This document shows, in pieces, positions 1-11,150 of a stretch of DNA of 64,000 nt (the stretch's first letter is position 1; each line of letters begins with the position of its first letter). The notes beneath the pieces are model-generated. The model ran no database searches. It worked only from the letters and a program-made list of their open reading frames with translations, and was not told where the DNA came from. Source of the DNA: Micractinium sp. NFX-FRZ (Eukaryota > Chlorophyta > Trebouxiophyceae > Chlorellales > Chlorellaceae). Position numbers and translations under genes: made by a program. The stretch covers positions 50,803-114,802 of the forward strand of contig JAPTJF010000179.1 in NCBI GenBank assembly GCA_029339195.1, written 5' to 3'.

Positions 1-114
1 ATGGCCGCCAAGCGTGACACCTCAATGCACAGTCAGCATGCCAGCTCAGCTGGGTGCCCACCGGAAGCTACGTGCCACTCCTCGATGTCAACAGCAGCTG
101 AAAGTGCACGTTAC

Positions 115-1151
115 CGGCTTGCCTTGCACACCGCGCGCAGCCCATTCTCCATGCAGCGAACCGGGCTGCCCGTCCAGCTGGCTTGCTGCACAAATGCCTC
201 CAGGCTGCGCGCAACCGCGCGCAGAACAGCATCTGCCTCCTCCACTGCGTCAAAACTGATGTCTTCATGCGTGCCATTGAATGAGGTCAACCCAACTGCA
301 CGTGGACACCAGCAGAGGCAAGGGTGGGCGTGTTCACACGATCTTGCTGCCTGCACTGGGCGGCATGCGGCAGAGGCAGTGGCAGTGGCAGCGGCAGGCA
401 CTAGACGGCAGTGGCGCAGCAACTGCCCAGCGGGTTCCTCTGCTGCCCGAAGGAGAATGTACACATGTGGAGACACTCCTAAAGCTTGTCTAGCCTTGCA
501 GGCCGGAGAGTCGCGCCGACAGGCACTTGCACAGTGCGGCTCAGCGGCTCGGAGCTCACTTGTTTGCGTCATGCCGGGATATTGGCGCCCCTTTACAGGC
601 GTTTCGGGCCACTGCAAGTGCAAAGGACGCACCGGGCGAGATGGGGCATGCGAGATTTGCCATCCCGTGGTGGCCGTGTTGCAGCGCCAGCCTGGCCTAG
701 CCTGGCTGTGTGCCCCAGCTAGGGTTCTGGGGCTGGGTAGCAGCAAGTGGGGTGGCTAGGGGGGATTCGCGCAACATGCCCCCCAGCACACAATTCCGAC
801 CTTCTGCATCAGCCCAGTGGTGTGCACAGCCTGGTGCCCCCACCCGGCAGTGTCAAGCAGGAGCGTGTGTCCACCGCTCGCAGGCATGTGCAGCGCAGCC
901 CGCCTCCACTGTGGCCAGGCAAAGTTATCTGGCCACCCCACCGTCCTCACCCCTATGGTTACGGTCAAAGCCCCATTGCAGCGGCTGTGGCAAGGCGGCA
1001 CTGTCACGCTGCGAGCGGGCGGCACTCACGGCAGCAGCTGTGCCCCATCGGGTGCCAGCTGCAAGCAGGGTTCCTGCAAGCTGCCCTGTCACAGTGGCGG
1101 ACACGCTGTTCACATATCCCTCAAACCGGTCGAGTGCTTTGCAGTGGGTGC
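115..1151 (-). CDS. Possible multi-exon gene, partial (runs off left edge)
   Basis: This product is not recognised. Two stretches look like real exons on the minus strand. The first, 1151-1030, sits between a CACAG acceptor and a GTGAGTGCC donor and reads HCKALDRFEGYVNSVSATV onward, a mixed amphipathic/small-residue segment. The second, 295-115, follows a GTGCAG acceptor and reads HEDISFDAVEEADAVLRAV onward, helical in character. I could not connect the two with certainty, and no start or stop is visible. The stretch could be a separate gene continuing to the left of the window, or further exons of the membrane-protein gene whose apparent stop is at 1313-1315. The long plus-strand open frames here have no splice-independent support and are probably shadows. 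Confidence 0.3.
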
Positions 1152-1240
1152 CTGTGGGATGCCAAGACGTGAGTGCAGGCCAGGCGCTCACATGTGCTGT
1201 GCCGACCGCTACAGCTGTGCTGGCTGGGTCGCTGCCTGAC

Positions 1241-1291
1241 TGTGCTGTGCTGTGGTGCTGTGCTGTGGTGCTGTGCTGTGCTGTGCTGTGC
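1241..1291. repeat. TGCTG/TGTGC simple repeat
   Basis: Tandem TGTGC-type units (with TGTGG variants) fill about 50 bases immediately before the palindrome at 1294. This is a low-complexity microsatellite in the 3' flank of the minus-strand gene ending at 1313. Confidence 0.8.
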
Positions 1292-1293
1292 CT

Positions 1294-1319
1294 TGCCTGA
1301 CCATAGCTATGGTCAGGCA
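1294..1319. repeat. Perfect 26-bp palindrome at a stop codon
   Basis: TGCCTGACCATAG (1294-1306) is followed directly by its exact reverse complement (1307-1319), with no loop. The minus-strand stop TGA (plus-strand TCA, 1313-1315) of the membrane-protein gene lies inside it. In RNA or single-stranded DNA it could fold into a hairpin at the very end of the coding region. Confidence 0.9.
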
Positions 1320-2544
1320 GCCTCCTTGCTGGGAGAGTCCGTTACCACCGTGACCATGAGGGGCTGCTGCTCTGCATCGCGCACCGGCTGCTGCGGCGGG
1401 GCGGGGAGAGTTAGCACTTGTCGGAACAGCGCCGACACAGGCGACAGCTCCACACACACCAGTGCGATACACGCACCAACAAACAGCAGCTGCAGGGGCA
1501 TGCATGAGCAGTGTAAGAAGTAGGATACGGCGGGAGTGCGGGCGGCAGCCCGGTTGCACACAGATGCATTGCACAGCGGTGGCCTCGCCACAGGTTGCGG
1601 GCACGAATGCACCCAGCAGATGAAGATGGAGCGCACCTGTTTCGTGTATGCTGGACGTGAAGGCGAAGCATTGGGCCACCAGAACATGCCGAATTCAAAT
1701 GCTGCGAGTGCTACGAGGACTCTGACCGTTTGGACACTGATATAAGGAGGCAGCACTTTGCCGGCACCTGGCGCCTCGGCAGTGCCGGCTTGGTCAGCCT
1801 GCGAGAGCTCAGCGTGACCCTGCCAGGTGGGGGGCATGCAGCGGGTATGGCTGGTGAGCCAGACACAGACAATGTGCCGCCTGCGTTGATGCAGGACCCA
1901 GGCATGAGCCCATTGCCCTGAGCCACCTGCCTGAGAGACACAAACAGACAGCCTGTCAGGCAGCCGTGTGGATGGCAAAGTTGAGGAGTTCTCCTCGACC
2001 ACCTGTCGCACGTACCGCAGCACGGCGACGCGCGTCCTGCCACAGCGTCTGGAAGACAACCAAGCACAGGCAGGCGTCCCGCCTGCGGGGCGGGGCAGGA
2101 GCCGGGCGCAAGACCGTGAGTGGGGCGGGCAGGCGTGGGGGGAGGGAGCCTGGGGCGCTGTCCACACGGCATGCCAGGACCACAGCGAGACGCCCACTCA
2201 CAGATCGTGGGGAGGTAGAAAATGGTGACATAGAACAGAAATGCCCGCGCCTCCGGAGAAGCTGGGGAGAGGTCCCACTCGAGCTCGAAGTACTGCCGAG
2301 CAGAGCAGACGGGCAGCCGACGCGCAAAATAATACTGCCCAGCACGGCTGCATCGGGGGCCAGCGCGTGCAGGCCAGGCCCCCAGCGGTAGACACCCAGG
2401 GCCAGGGCGGCCAAGACGGCGCACAGGAAGTGCAGGCGTGGATCCTGTGGGGCAGGGGCGGCAGGGCAGGCAGGCGGGTGGGCACACAGTCACGGTTTCA
2501 ACGCGTCGCACCTGGTGCAGCAGCGTGCCGGTGATCCTGTGCAT
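1313..2544 (-). CDS. Probable multi-pass membrane protein, exon model incomplete
   Basis: A start at 2544 gives MHRITGTLLHQ before a GTGCGA donor. The next exon (acceptor near 2447) begins DPRLHFLCAVLAALALGVYR, a strong membrane segment. Further hydrophobic pieces follow: PEARAFLFYVTIFYLPTI (to a GTGAGT donor near 2208), VRVLVALAAFEFGMFWW (about 1735-1680, donor AAACAG|GTGCGC) and a last exon beginning LLFVGACIALVCVELSPVS that stops at 1313. Between the first membrane segment and YFELEWDLSP the frame changes. Either a tiny intron of about 53 bases or a frameshift near 2300-2350 explains this. The topology loosely recalls TOM1/THH1-type seven-helix proteins, including a C-terminal basic/proline tail, but I cannot confirm any family. 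Confidence 0.4.
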
Positions 2545-2843
2545 GGCAGCTGCAGTTGCATGCCGGCCCTACTGGTGTGCCCCCCGTGGTCGGTTAATCT
2601 GTGCTCACCACCACAAGATTGCAGAGCGCTGTCAGCCACGCCCGCCGGCCTCTCCAGAGAAGCAGCGCTGGTGGCGGCGGCTCCTGACAAGTCCTGCTTC
2701 TCTAGCAGGTGTAGTCATGACAGCCGCCTGTCTTCTCCTCCTGGGGCTCGACGATTGGCGTTGCCGCCTTTAACGCGGCCACGCCTTTCGCGGTGGCTGT
2801 GGCCTGGCCGGGCGCTGCACTTGAGGGCACCCCGCGCTCTGCC

Positions 2844-3969
2844 ATGGTCAGCCTTGAGCGGAACGACAGAATTGGACGAGACGAGACGAGGAAGAACGAG
2901 TTAGATGTGGCCGCCTCGCCGCCGGCGGCGGCCCCGGCGGCTGCTCGTGCATCCAGTGGCGCAGCACCCAGCGGCAGTGGCGGGGCGGGCTCGTTTGCAG
3001 ACGCCCTGCTGGCCAGCATGCGAGGAAGCACAATGCTTGCTTCGGTGAGCTCATACAGCCAAGCACAGCAGCCATGTGAGGGGTTAGCCTTGCTTGCCTG
3101 GGCGGCGGGAATCAGTGCAACCCATGGGTTGCACTGATTCCCAAGCGGGCCAAGCGGGTGCCTTGCATGGAGCATGAGCCAAGCATTGGCCTTGCCCGAA
3201 TCCTGCAGGGCCTGTGACCACCCGTTCTGCCCTTCTTCCACGCGTCGCCTTCTCCACATTGCACTTCCCCCGCATGCAGCTGGAGCAGCAGATCCTGAGC
3301 GACCCCAGCAGCCGGGCGCAGCTGGATGCGATGGGGCGGCAGCTGACCGGCGACCCTGCGGCGACTGATGATGGGCTGGTGCCTGTCGAAACGTTTCCAG
3401 GGATGGTGGCCTATGTGCCGCTCGACAAGGTGCCAGAGGTCATGCGTATTGGGGCCCAGCTCAGGGCGGCCCTTGCGCAGGCCGACAGCGGCGGCGCGGC
3501 GGGCGGCGGCCGCGAGTCCGATGCGGCAGCGGCAGCGGCGGGCGCCGCCGGAGCGGCGCCCTTGAGCGCTGCTGGCGCCGGCACCGGCGCTGCCTCTGCT
3601 TCCGAAGCAGAGTCTGCAGCTGCCGCTGTCAAGCGGTGCGCAATGTGCGGCGCGGGCGCTGCCCCTGGCGAGAAGCTGCAAGGGTGCGCGGCATGCAAGA
3701 AGGTGTGCAGGGCAGCGATGGTGGGCTGGGCAGGAGGTTCAAGCAAGCTTGCTGACGCCCCCCAGTGCACCATCATCGCCGCACACCTCGAGACAATCCA
3801 TGTGTGGGATGCAAGGTCTCAGACTGACGAGAACCCTCTTGTTGTTGTTGCACTCCCTTCCCTCCTGCCCTGTGCAGGTGCGGTACTGCTCAGCTCCTGC
3901 CAGCGCGCGCGCTGGCGGGACCACAAGGACGAGTGCCGCAGCGTGCGGCAGGCAGGCCAGGGAATCTAA
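2844..3969 (+). CDS. MYND-type zinc-finger protein with frameshift in the finger
   Basis: Three exons: 2844-3044, 3280-3702 and 3878 onward, all joined in phase 0. The N-terminal 70 residues are charged and then Ala/Ser/Gly-rich. The middle contains LEQQILSDPSSRAQLDAMG and a second Ala/Gly linker. The C-terminal part is a MYND finger (Cys-X2-Cys ... Cys-X2-Cys-X4-Tyr-Cys ... Cys-X6-Trp-X2-His-X3-Cys), usually a protein-interaction domain. The first four cysteines are in CAMCGAG and CAACKK. Exon 3 starts VRYCSA in the spliced frame, but CQRARWRDHKDEC lies in another frame beginning near 3890, so one base appears missing. Read literally, the protein continues in the wrong frame to a stop at 4132; in the MYND frame it ends at the TAA at 3967-3969. 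It could be a sequencing error or a recent pseudogene. Intron 1 holds a 36-bp palindrome. Confidence 0.6.
3107..3142. repeat. Perfect 36-bp palindrome in intron 1 of the MYND gene
   Basis: GGGAATCAGTGCAACCCA (3107-3124) is followed without a spacer by its exact reverse complement (3125-3142). It lies wholly inside the intron 3045-3279. A perfect 18+18 inverted repeat of mixed composition is very unlikely by chance. It may be a cruciform-forming element, a remnant of an inverted-repeat transposon, or a local inverted duplication (template-switch) scar. Confidence 0.95.
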
Positions 3970-4085
3970 ACGCTCAGCTTTCCGGAGCAGCGCCGTCACT
4001 GGGCGCATGCCTGCCGGCGGCGCTTCGCTTGCTTGCCGCGTGCACCGCATGTACACCGCATCCTGCATCACCTCACTCTGCTGCG

Positions 4086-4108
4086 TTACATCGGTCCGTT
4101 GTGTTACA
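4086..4108 (-). terminator. Two TGTAA poly(A) signals
   Basis: On the minus strand TGTAA occurs at 4090-4086 and again at 4108-4104, about 65-85 bases past the stop codon of the FUSC-like gene (4172). TGTAA is the usual poly(A) signal of many green algae, so this supports the placement of that gene's 3' end. Confidence 0.6.
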
Positions 4109-4171
4109 TCGGTTCGTGTTCTTTTAGTCTAGCCAAGTCTCCCAGTCGTTAAAAGGTTGCAGTCTTGTTGT

Positions 4172-5752
4172 TCAAAGGCTGGCCGCCAGGGCGGCGGCCC
4201 GCGCAGCAGCGGCGCCGCCCACACCTGCCGTGCCCGCCAGCAACTCCGCCTCTGCCGCGCGCACCGCAGCTGCGTTGTTGGGTGTGACCGCCAGAGCCAC
4301 AGTGTGGTACAGGCTGCGCAGCTGCAAGGCAGTGGTGCAGAGCGGGGGAGAAACCGTAGCTGATAGTGGGATGGGATGCATCGGAATGCGCGACTGCTGT
4401 GTGGCATGCACAGAGCGCTTTGCAGAGGCGCAACGCGAGAGCTCGGTGTTGCACCCCTGCTCCTCCGTCCCTGCAACACCGACCACTCACGCACCGTTCC
4501 CGAGCTGCTGAGCACTGCAGTTGCAAAAGGCACGAGGGAGCTGCCCGTCAGCGCCGCCCTCCGCCCTGAGCCGACGCCGTCATCTCCAAACTGGCGCTGC
4601 TGACGCTCCCGCAGCTCCCGCCCCGCAGCCGCCGACAGCTGGTGCAGCAGGGCGTCCAGCGCGGGCAGCGTGCGCAGCGCCTGCGCCCCCAGCCGCCGGC
4701 CCAGCACGTGGCGCAGGCAGCGCAGGCTCTCAGCCAGCTGCTCCCCGACGGCGAGCACCAGCCTGCGGTCTGCTGACGTCAGCGTGTTGCGCATGCTGTG
4801 CGCGCCGCGCGCGTCATCGATGAGCTGCACCAGCAGCAGCGCGTCGGTCAGCTGCACCACAAGGTCCCGCACTGCGAGCGCCGCGGCGTGCTGCCGCTGC
4901 GTCTTGGCGAGTGCGGGCAGAGGGCCGCTCACAGAGTCAGCGCTCAGCGTGGCAAAGCGCAGGATCTCCGCTGACACCTGCAGTGAGGGTCCAGAGCAGG
5001 CACTGGGTCATCAAGGCTGAAGCTATAGCACTGGGGACGCAGGTGAAGTTTGGCAGTCAGGCATCAGACTAACCGGGGGCATGCAGCCCCAAGCCCCACC
5101 GCCCACCTTCTGTGCATGAGCCTGCAGGCGGATTCGCTGCGCTGCCGCATCTACCTCTTCCTCGTCTTGCGCTGGCGACGTGGACGCCTGTCCAGCTTCC
5201 AGCTGCTTTGCTGCCGCCGCCGCCGCCGCAGCAGCGCTCTCGTCGCTGCCCGTTCTGCTACCCTCTGGCGTTCCGCAGCCGCTGGTCCCCTTGCCAACGG
5301 CGCCGTGCTGCTGCGCCGGCAGGCTGCAATCGGTGGGACCTGCCTGGCTGGCTGCCACGCCTTGGGCCAGGGCAGCAAGCTCGTACAGGGCAATTTGCAG
5401 GTGCTGCCGCATCAGGGCTCCGGTCGTCACTGGGTACACTGAAGTGCAAACCACATCTATGCCAATTCCGATGCTCACGCACGCTACGCTGCAGCAGCAG
5501 GGAAACGAGGGGTGACAGCGGGAGCGGGGCATGAGTGATGTTGTTGATATATTCCCCAGGCTGCAGGCCGCCGCAGCGACGCTCACAGCGCACGCAGCCA
5601 GCGTCGGCGCGGCAGCAGCGCCCCAAACTACTGCCGCCTCACCGGTACCCGGCCGCGAGCCAAGGGTCTGCGCTGCTGTCGAAGCCCTCCAGCACCTGCG
5701 GCAGGGAATCGTAGGGTGGCAACGCAGATGATAGCGGAATGCAGGGGATCAG

Positions 5753-5800
<48 letters not shown>

Positions 5801-8800
5801 ATGCAACAACAGCCTATGCTTCTGCAGAACGAAACAATCACGCCCAGATTGCACCACGCACCACAATGGGAACCGAAATCATCATCACAGTCCAGCTATC
5901 TGCGAGGCGCGACACACGGAAGGGGTAACAGCGCCAGCAGGGTGAGTGAGGTTGCCAACACAAAGGCGGTGAGCCAGCCAGCCAGCGCTGGCAGGCACAG
6001 GCACCCTGGCTGCAGCCAGGCATCCCAGTGCAGGGCAGGCAGGCTGCTGCGACGCCCCTTGATGCAGCCACGTGCGTGGAACGCGCCACAAGGAAGGGGG
6101 GCCGGTGCGGCTTGCGCTGCACGCAAGTTGCTCGGCTGCAAAGTTGAGTATGAGAAGACTCCAAGGATTTTTTTCGAGAAATCCTCACATGCGAAGCGGG
6201 GGTGCCGGCTTCTGTTCAGCCCCACAAAGCCTCCCCAAATGGTTAGCATGAGTGTCATCATCGCATATCTGCAAGTGAAGGAACACCGTTACATCAGCCT
6301 TCAGAGGCAGTAGCAACTTTGGCAGCAGCAGCAACCCGTGGTGGGGGGGTGCCCTCCCTCCTCTGCCTGCCTGCCGCCAAACGCCAAAGCAAGCAAAACT
6401 CTGCTCACTTTGTGACGCTGTGCTCGTAGCTGCCGCCATTGGCAGCCAATATTACGCCGATGGTGGCACAAGACCAGGCCACGCCTGCAAATCGTGTGAG
6501 AAAGGTGGTGGAGAGCTTCTGGGCTATTTATTGAATTTAGTGGCTTCTTTAGGAAAGAAATTTGGACGATTCTTTAAAACAAGAAATTGAAATTCTGATG
6601 GGTCAACGTGATCAAGGATTTCGTGCATGGGAGGCGGTTGTGTCACGTCCGACTGTACATACATGCATCTGTCTATGCGCATTCGCTCAGCAGCGAGGGT
6701 CCTTGTGGGGGCTGGCCGACGCACTACAAGAGTGAGCTGAGGCTAGACTGTTCACACCTGCCACCGTTCCGATGAAGCGGTTGACGCCTTTGCCCACCAC
6801 TTTACCCTGCGACTCCTGAAATACATAGCTCACTGCGAAAGGGAGGGGTGGGTGAACGTGCTCCGTATTTAATTGTCCGTATGGCGGGGAGCGTGCCGCA
6901 CTGCAGGTTGGAAGTTGATGTGGTGGGCGGCCACGGCAGGCGGTCACGGCAGTGAGACGTTTCAAGCCACACAGCATTCGCTGCAGCAGGCATGGCGGAG
7001 TGGAGGCGGCAGAGGCGCCCGCGGGCCAAAACCCAGCATGCATGCCTGAGTTGCAAGCTCCATGCATGTGCAGCAGTGCCCGACCAGCACAGCGCAGCCC
7101 TTGCAAGCCATGCTCCATCCGACGGCCCATCTATACCTGTAAAGGCCGCCCAGTAGCTTTTCCCACCCAGCGCTTGGAAGCTGGTCCGGCACACAGTCAG
7201 GGTGCCCGCCGCAGCAAACGCCGCCAGCATCTGCAGCGCCGGCCACAGCTGCAGCCAGGGATGAGGATGGGGTGGGGTGGATGGGTGGGAAGGGGCGGGG
7301 GCGAGGCCCTAAACTGTGAACGCATGCGCTGTGGGTGCCCGCTGAGGGTGCTCACCCTCACAGCCTGGCATGCCCCTCCAAGGATAACCCTCATCACTCA
7401 TTTTTGATACTATTTATTCACGAGATATACATGCACATGCATGCGCACCTGCAGGCGGCCAATGCCGGCGCGCTCGAACGCTCGCCGCACCGTGCTGCGA
7501 GGCCGGGCCTCCAGAGGTGCCGACGGCCGCACAACCTCAGGTACGACATGCCACGCTGTGCTTGCTGCCTGCGGGCCGCCTGCTGCTGCGCCTGCCTTGC
7601 TGATCATAGCAGTGAGCGCTGCATCACGTCCCTTGGCAGCATTGAGCGCTGCCAGACCCGCAGCCTGGCTGCTGCTGGCATGGCGTGTGGCATCCGGCAC
7701 CCCAACAGGAGCCACGCTGGCAGCATCCTCCCCTGTCTCAGCATCGCGCAGCTCTGCGGCTGGCGGCTGCACGCCGCCCTCAGCCTCAAGATCTGCTGCC
7801 GCCGCCTGCAGCATGCCGTCCTGCGCTGCCACGTCCGACGCAGTTGCCGGCGGCTCGGGGCTGGCATCCCACGCCGAAGCAGCAAGGTGCGCAGCAGAGG
7901 CCGCCATCGCCCCGGGCTGCAGACGCTCTACTGCCTCCGCTGCTGCCGGGAACATGTCGCGGGCCTGAGGAGGTGGTTGGTGAGGGGACCACAGACGGCT
8001 GGGGGGACGCACGGGTTGCTGCTTGCAGTCCAGAGGTGCATACAAGATCAGGCAGCAAGGCAGCTCCCACCAACCCTGCCTTGCCCCCTCCAGCAGAAAG
8101 GACGGGACGGGACAGGACAGCCCGCCAAGCAGGCCCCTCACCTGCACGCAGGCCAGCACCAGCATGCCGCGCACAACCGAAAACACCACGGCCGCCTCTG
8201 GGCTGCCGCTGGTGGATGCGGCAGCGACGTTCAGTTCGCGGCGTGCCGCCTCCAGCTGCTCCAGCTGTTCTAACGCCTGCTGGAATGGCGCCGAGCCCTC
8301 CAGTGCTGCAGCCAGGCCGTCGCAGCACCCACGCAGCGCGGCAACCAGAGCCAGCAGCTGCGGAGCCAGCAGGTGACACAGGCTGAGGTCGAAGGCCTGC
8401 TTGGCGGGCGGCGGCGCTCCCGGGGCGGCCGCCGCCACCACACGCTGGTGCCGTTGCAGCAGGGAGGCCAGCAGGAGCGACAGGCAGGTGTTGGCAGAGG
8501 CTGCAGCTTGCGCCATGCGCTTGTACGCCTGCAGAGGATGGGGAGCAGAGGCAAGACAGGACAGATAGGGCTACACAGAAGGATGCGAATCGAGAGGCTG
8601 TCCTGCTGTGCCTCCCACCCTGCTGCCCACCCTAGCTTCAGCCCGCCACACCGGCTTCCTACCCCTGTTGGGAACCTCCGAGGGCGTTGGTACACGTCAA
8701 TCTCGATCCTGCTGAACTGCAACGGTAGGCGCAACCCCTGCAGGCCTGCATCCATCGATGGTGTCAACAGCGGGATCATGGTCGGCTTGGAATGCTTCCC

Positions 8801-11076
8801 CCGGTTGGCTTGGGGCGCGGTGCAAAGCGGCGGCCCTTCCCTGCCTGCCTCCAACACTTGTGCTGGAGCCCCCGCCTGTGCACCCCTCACCCCACCCACC
8901 TTGCCGAATGCCGTCCTCTGCCTTCTGCACCGTTGCTGCAGCTTCCTCCCAACCAGGTACATCTCCGAGGGGCGTGGCAGCGGCGGGGGCGGCAGCCCCA
9001 GCGCTGGCAGTACCTGTAGCTTTCCCCTCCGATGCAACAGCCGGCGCGGCGCCGCCCTGGGGCGCCAGCTGCTGCGCCTGCTGCGCCTCTGCTGGCGCCT
9101 CCTGCAGCAGCAGCACCTCCCCCACCTCTGCTGCCAGCTGCCCAAGGCCGCGCAGCACCTTGCACATGATCTCCCGGGTCTGCCAGGGGGTGCACACACA
9201 CATTCGGGGACGTCAGCGAGGCATTTCAGATGCTGCCCCCCCTGAGGGCTAGCACTGTCACCACCGGGCCATGCAATGCTGTATTCTCTGAACTCAGCGC
9301 GCCTGCCTATTCGCTGAATTCAGCACGCCTGCCTGCGCCGCTTGCACAGCCGTACCTTGCGGCCCGCTGGCGTGGGCATGACCAGCCAGGCCACCGGCAG
9401 CGCCACCGCCAGAGGCACCAGTAGGATGAAGAAAAGTAAATAAGACATCTCGTTGGGCGGGAATGGCACGGCTATCGGCCCGGTGGGGCTCTGTGCGCTA
9501 CCTGGCACCTGCGCAAGACCGGGACAATGCGATGGGCAGTACGATGGGCAGCAGAGCCAGCTTGGGTTTGCGACGTCCGATATGCCAGCGCAGCTGGGGA
9601 CGCTCAAGGGAGCTTCAAACTTGGGCCGCTGCCCCCTTTGCGTTCGAACGACACAAGTGGGGAATGCCGGCAGGCTGGCCGAGCACAGCCCGGCCTAGAA
9701 AGCCTGCCCTGCGGCAGACTTGTGGGAACCGGAGCAGGCCAGTCTGAGACGCAGCACACGCCTTTCTTACCCAATATGTAGAGAACAGGCGCGGCGCCAG
9801 CTGGAAGCCAGCGAGGTAGAAGGCCATGCCCATGAAGGGCAGGCGGGTGAACGGGATCACAAACAGCGCCGCGACCACGGCGCCTGCTGCCACCAGCGTC
9901 GCGCCTGCAGCGTGGGCACGCATTGGCAGAGCCTTGCCTGGGACTGCTTGAAGCTGCCTCAAGCTGCACCGTCCACTGCACGTCGCCGCGTCCACCACAC
10001 AGCATCGCAAACGCCTGCGGCTGCCGTTCCCTGCCCGCCTCACACACCTTTTGCTGCAGCGTACCCCACATAGCTCCCGCCGTTGGCTGCAGGCACACGC
10101 GGGGGTGAAGGGGGTGAGCAGGCAGGGGACGCAAATGCACACCCGCGAAAGGCGCTGCATGCAGGCGGGCAGAGCTCCCACTCTCATGCGCCAGCATCAC
10201 CGCTCCCACACACTGTCCCCTCCTGCTGCCCCATCCACCTGCATAAGCCAGGTAGGTGGGTATGAAGCCGGCCACGCCTGCCAGGACGGGAGCAGAAGCG
10301 AGGGTAGGCGCATCAGGACGCATGCCACGGCGGCTGCCTGCATGCCCGCCGCCGCCTTCTGCTGCCGGCAGCTGCTTTGAGGAGCAGAGCAGGGCGACGA
10401 ACAGTGCACCGCGTTCGCATGCGAAATTATTGGCCTCACTCACCACCTATTACGCCAGATATGACAATCAGCACAAGCACCACCAGCACAGCGCCCATCA
10501 GTGGCTGCAGGTAGATTCCGTAAATCTGCAGCGGGGCAGGGAGCGGCAGAGCGGAGTGGGACCGCAAAGACATGCCAGACATGTGGCAGCACGAGATGAA
10601 TTGGAAGTGGAAGGCAGGGGGTTTAAAGATGGTGCTCGCAGCAACACCCGGACAGTGCAACACCACACCAGTGAGGCTCACCACCAGGGCCAGCGTAGCG
10701 CTGGCGCCGTACGAGTTCAGCTTGTCCCACACCGCGTTTGAAGCGTAGATGCACAGCAGCACCGCCCAGCCCAGCGCCAGCTGCACAAAGAGTTGTCGGG
10801 TGCGTTCGCACATGTGTGTTGTTGTACTGCGAACCATGCTGCAGCACGATTCTTCTGGATCGCACGAGGAGTGGCACGCTGCCGACGGCTGGTCTGAGAC
10901 TGGTGGGAGGGCGAGCTGGCTAGCAGCAGGTGGTGGACTGCAGCGATGTGCTGCTCGCATAACAACATCAGAACGCTAGGCATTGCCGCCTTGCTCCTTG
11001 CCTGCAGGCTGGCGGACACATCGGCCCGGCCGTAGCCCGACCAGATCCACCGCAGGTAAGCCAGGGGGGTCGCCAT
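4172..11076 (-). CDS. Two-module FUSC / aromatic-acid exporter-like membrane protein
   Basis: About 21 exons, roughly 1,120 residues: 11076-11002, 10780-10682, 10525-10444, 10277-10239, 10086-10048, 9904-9771, 9490-9356, 9179-8900, 8745-8663, 8528-8142, 7964-7449, 7248-7137, 6832-6758, 6484-6409, 6268-about 6226, 6009-about 5916, 5899-5862, 5695-5643, 5488-5107, 4977-4495, 4321-4172. Phases agree throughout; the three exons between 6268 and 5862 are the least certain. The layout is that of FUSC/ArAE (AaeB-like) proteins: an N-terminal bundle of membrane helices (for example QPLMGAVLVVLVLIVISGVI, TLVAAGAVVAALFVIPFTRL, MSYLLFFILLVPLAVALPVA), a soluble middle, a second bundle starting LWPALQMLAAFAAAGTLTV with YWAAFTVSYVFQ and a GKGVNRFIGTVAG loop, and a helical soluble tail. 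GGSY occurs in both bundles (ANGGSYVGY, ANGGSYEHS), supporting an internal duplication. Plant ALMT channels share the fold. Likely an efflux carrier or anion channel; substrate unknown. Intron 1 begins with GC. Confidence 0.75.
5753..5800. repeat. Uninterrupted run of 48 C
   Basis: The run lies inside an intron of the minus-strand FUSC-like gene, between the exons at 5899-5862 and 5695-5643. On the transcript it is poly-G, which can form G-quadruplexes. Its true length in the genome is uncertain because such runs are hard to sequence. Confidence 0.9.
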
Positions 11077-11085
11077 GGCGTGAGG

Positions 11086-11150
11086 CAGGGGCGGCGGCTG
11101 GCGCGGCGGCAGGGGCGGCGGCAGGCGCGGCGGCAGGGGCGGCGGCCGCG
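11086..11150. repeat. GC-rich minisatellite upstream of the FUSC-like gene
   Basis: Units of the type GGCGGCAGGGGC / GGCGGCAGGCGC (about 12 bases) repeat around five times. The array starts 10 bases upstream of the FUSC-like ATG (11076, minus strand), so it is probably in its 5' leader. Confidence 0.7.

Noticed and set aside
1..759. A 252-codon plus-strand open frame at the left edge
   Set aside because: The composition is Ala/Arg/Ser/Cys-rich without any motif, and better exon-like segments lie on the other strand. High GC produces many such shadow frames.
7197..7397. Separate second FUSC gene starting at ATG 7397
   Set aside because: A CTGCAG|GTGCGC donor at 7449 and the acceptor at 7249 join the two halves in phase, and the start would lie only 13 bases after the supposed stop of the first gene.
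7335..8273. 312-codon plus-strand open frame
   Set aside because: It is antisense to well-supported exons of the FUSC-like gene and has a Cys/Arg-rich shadow composition.
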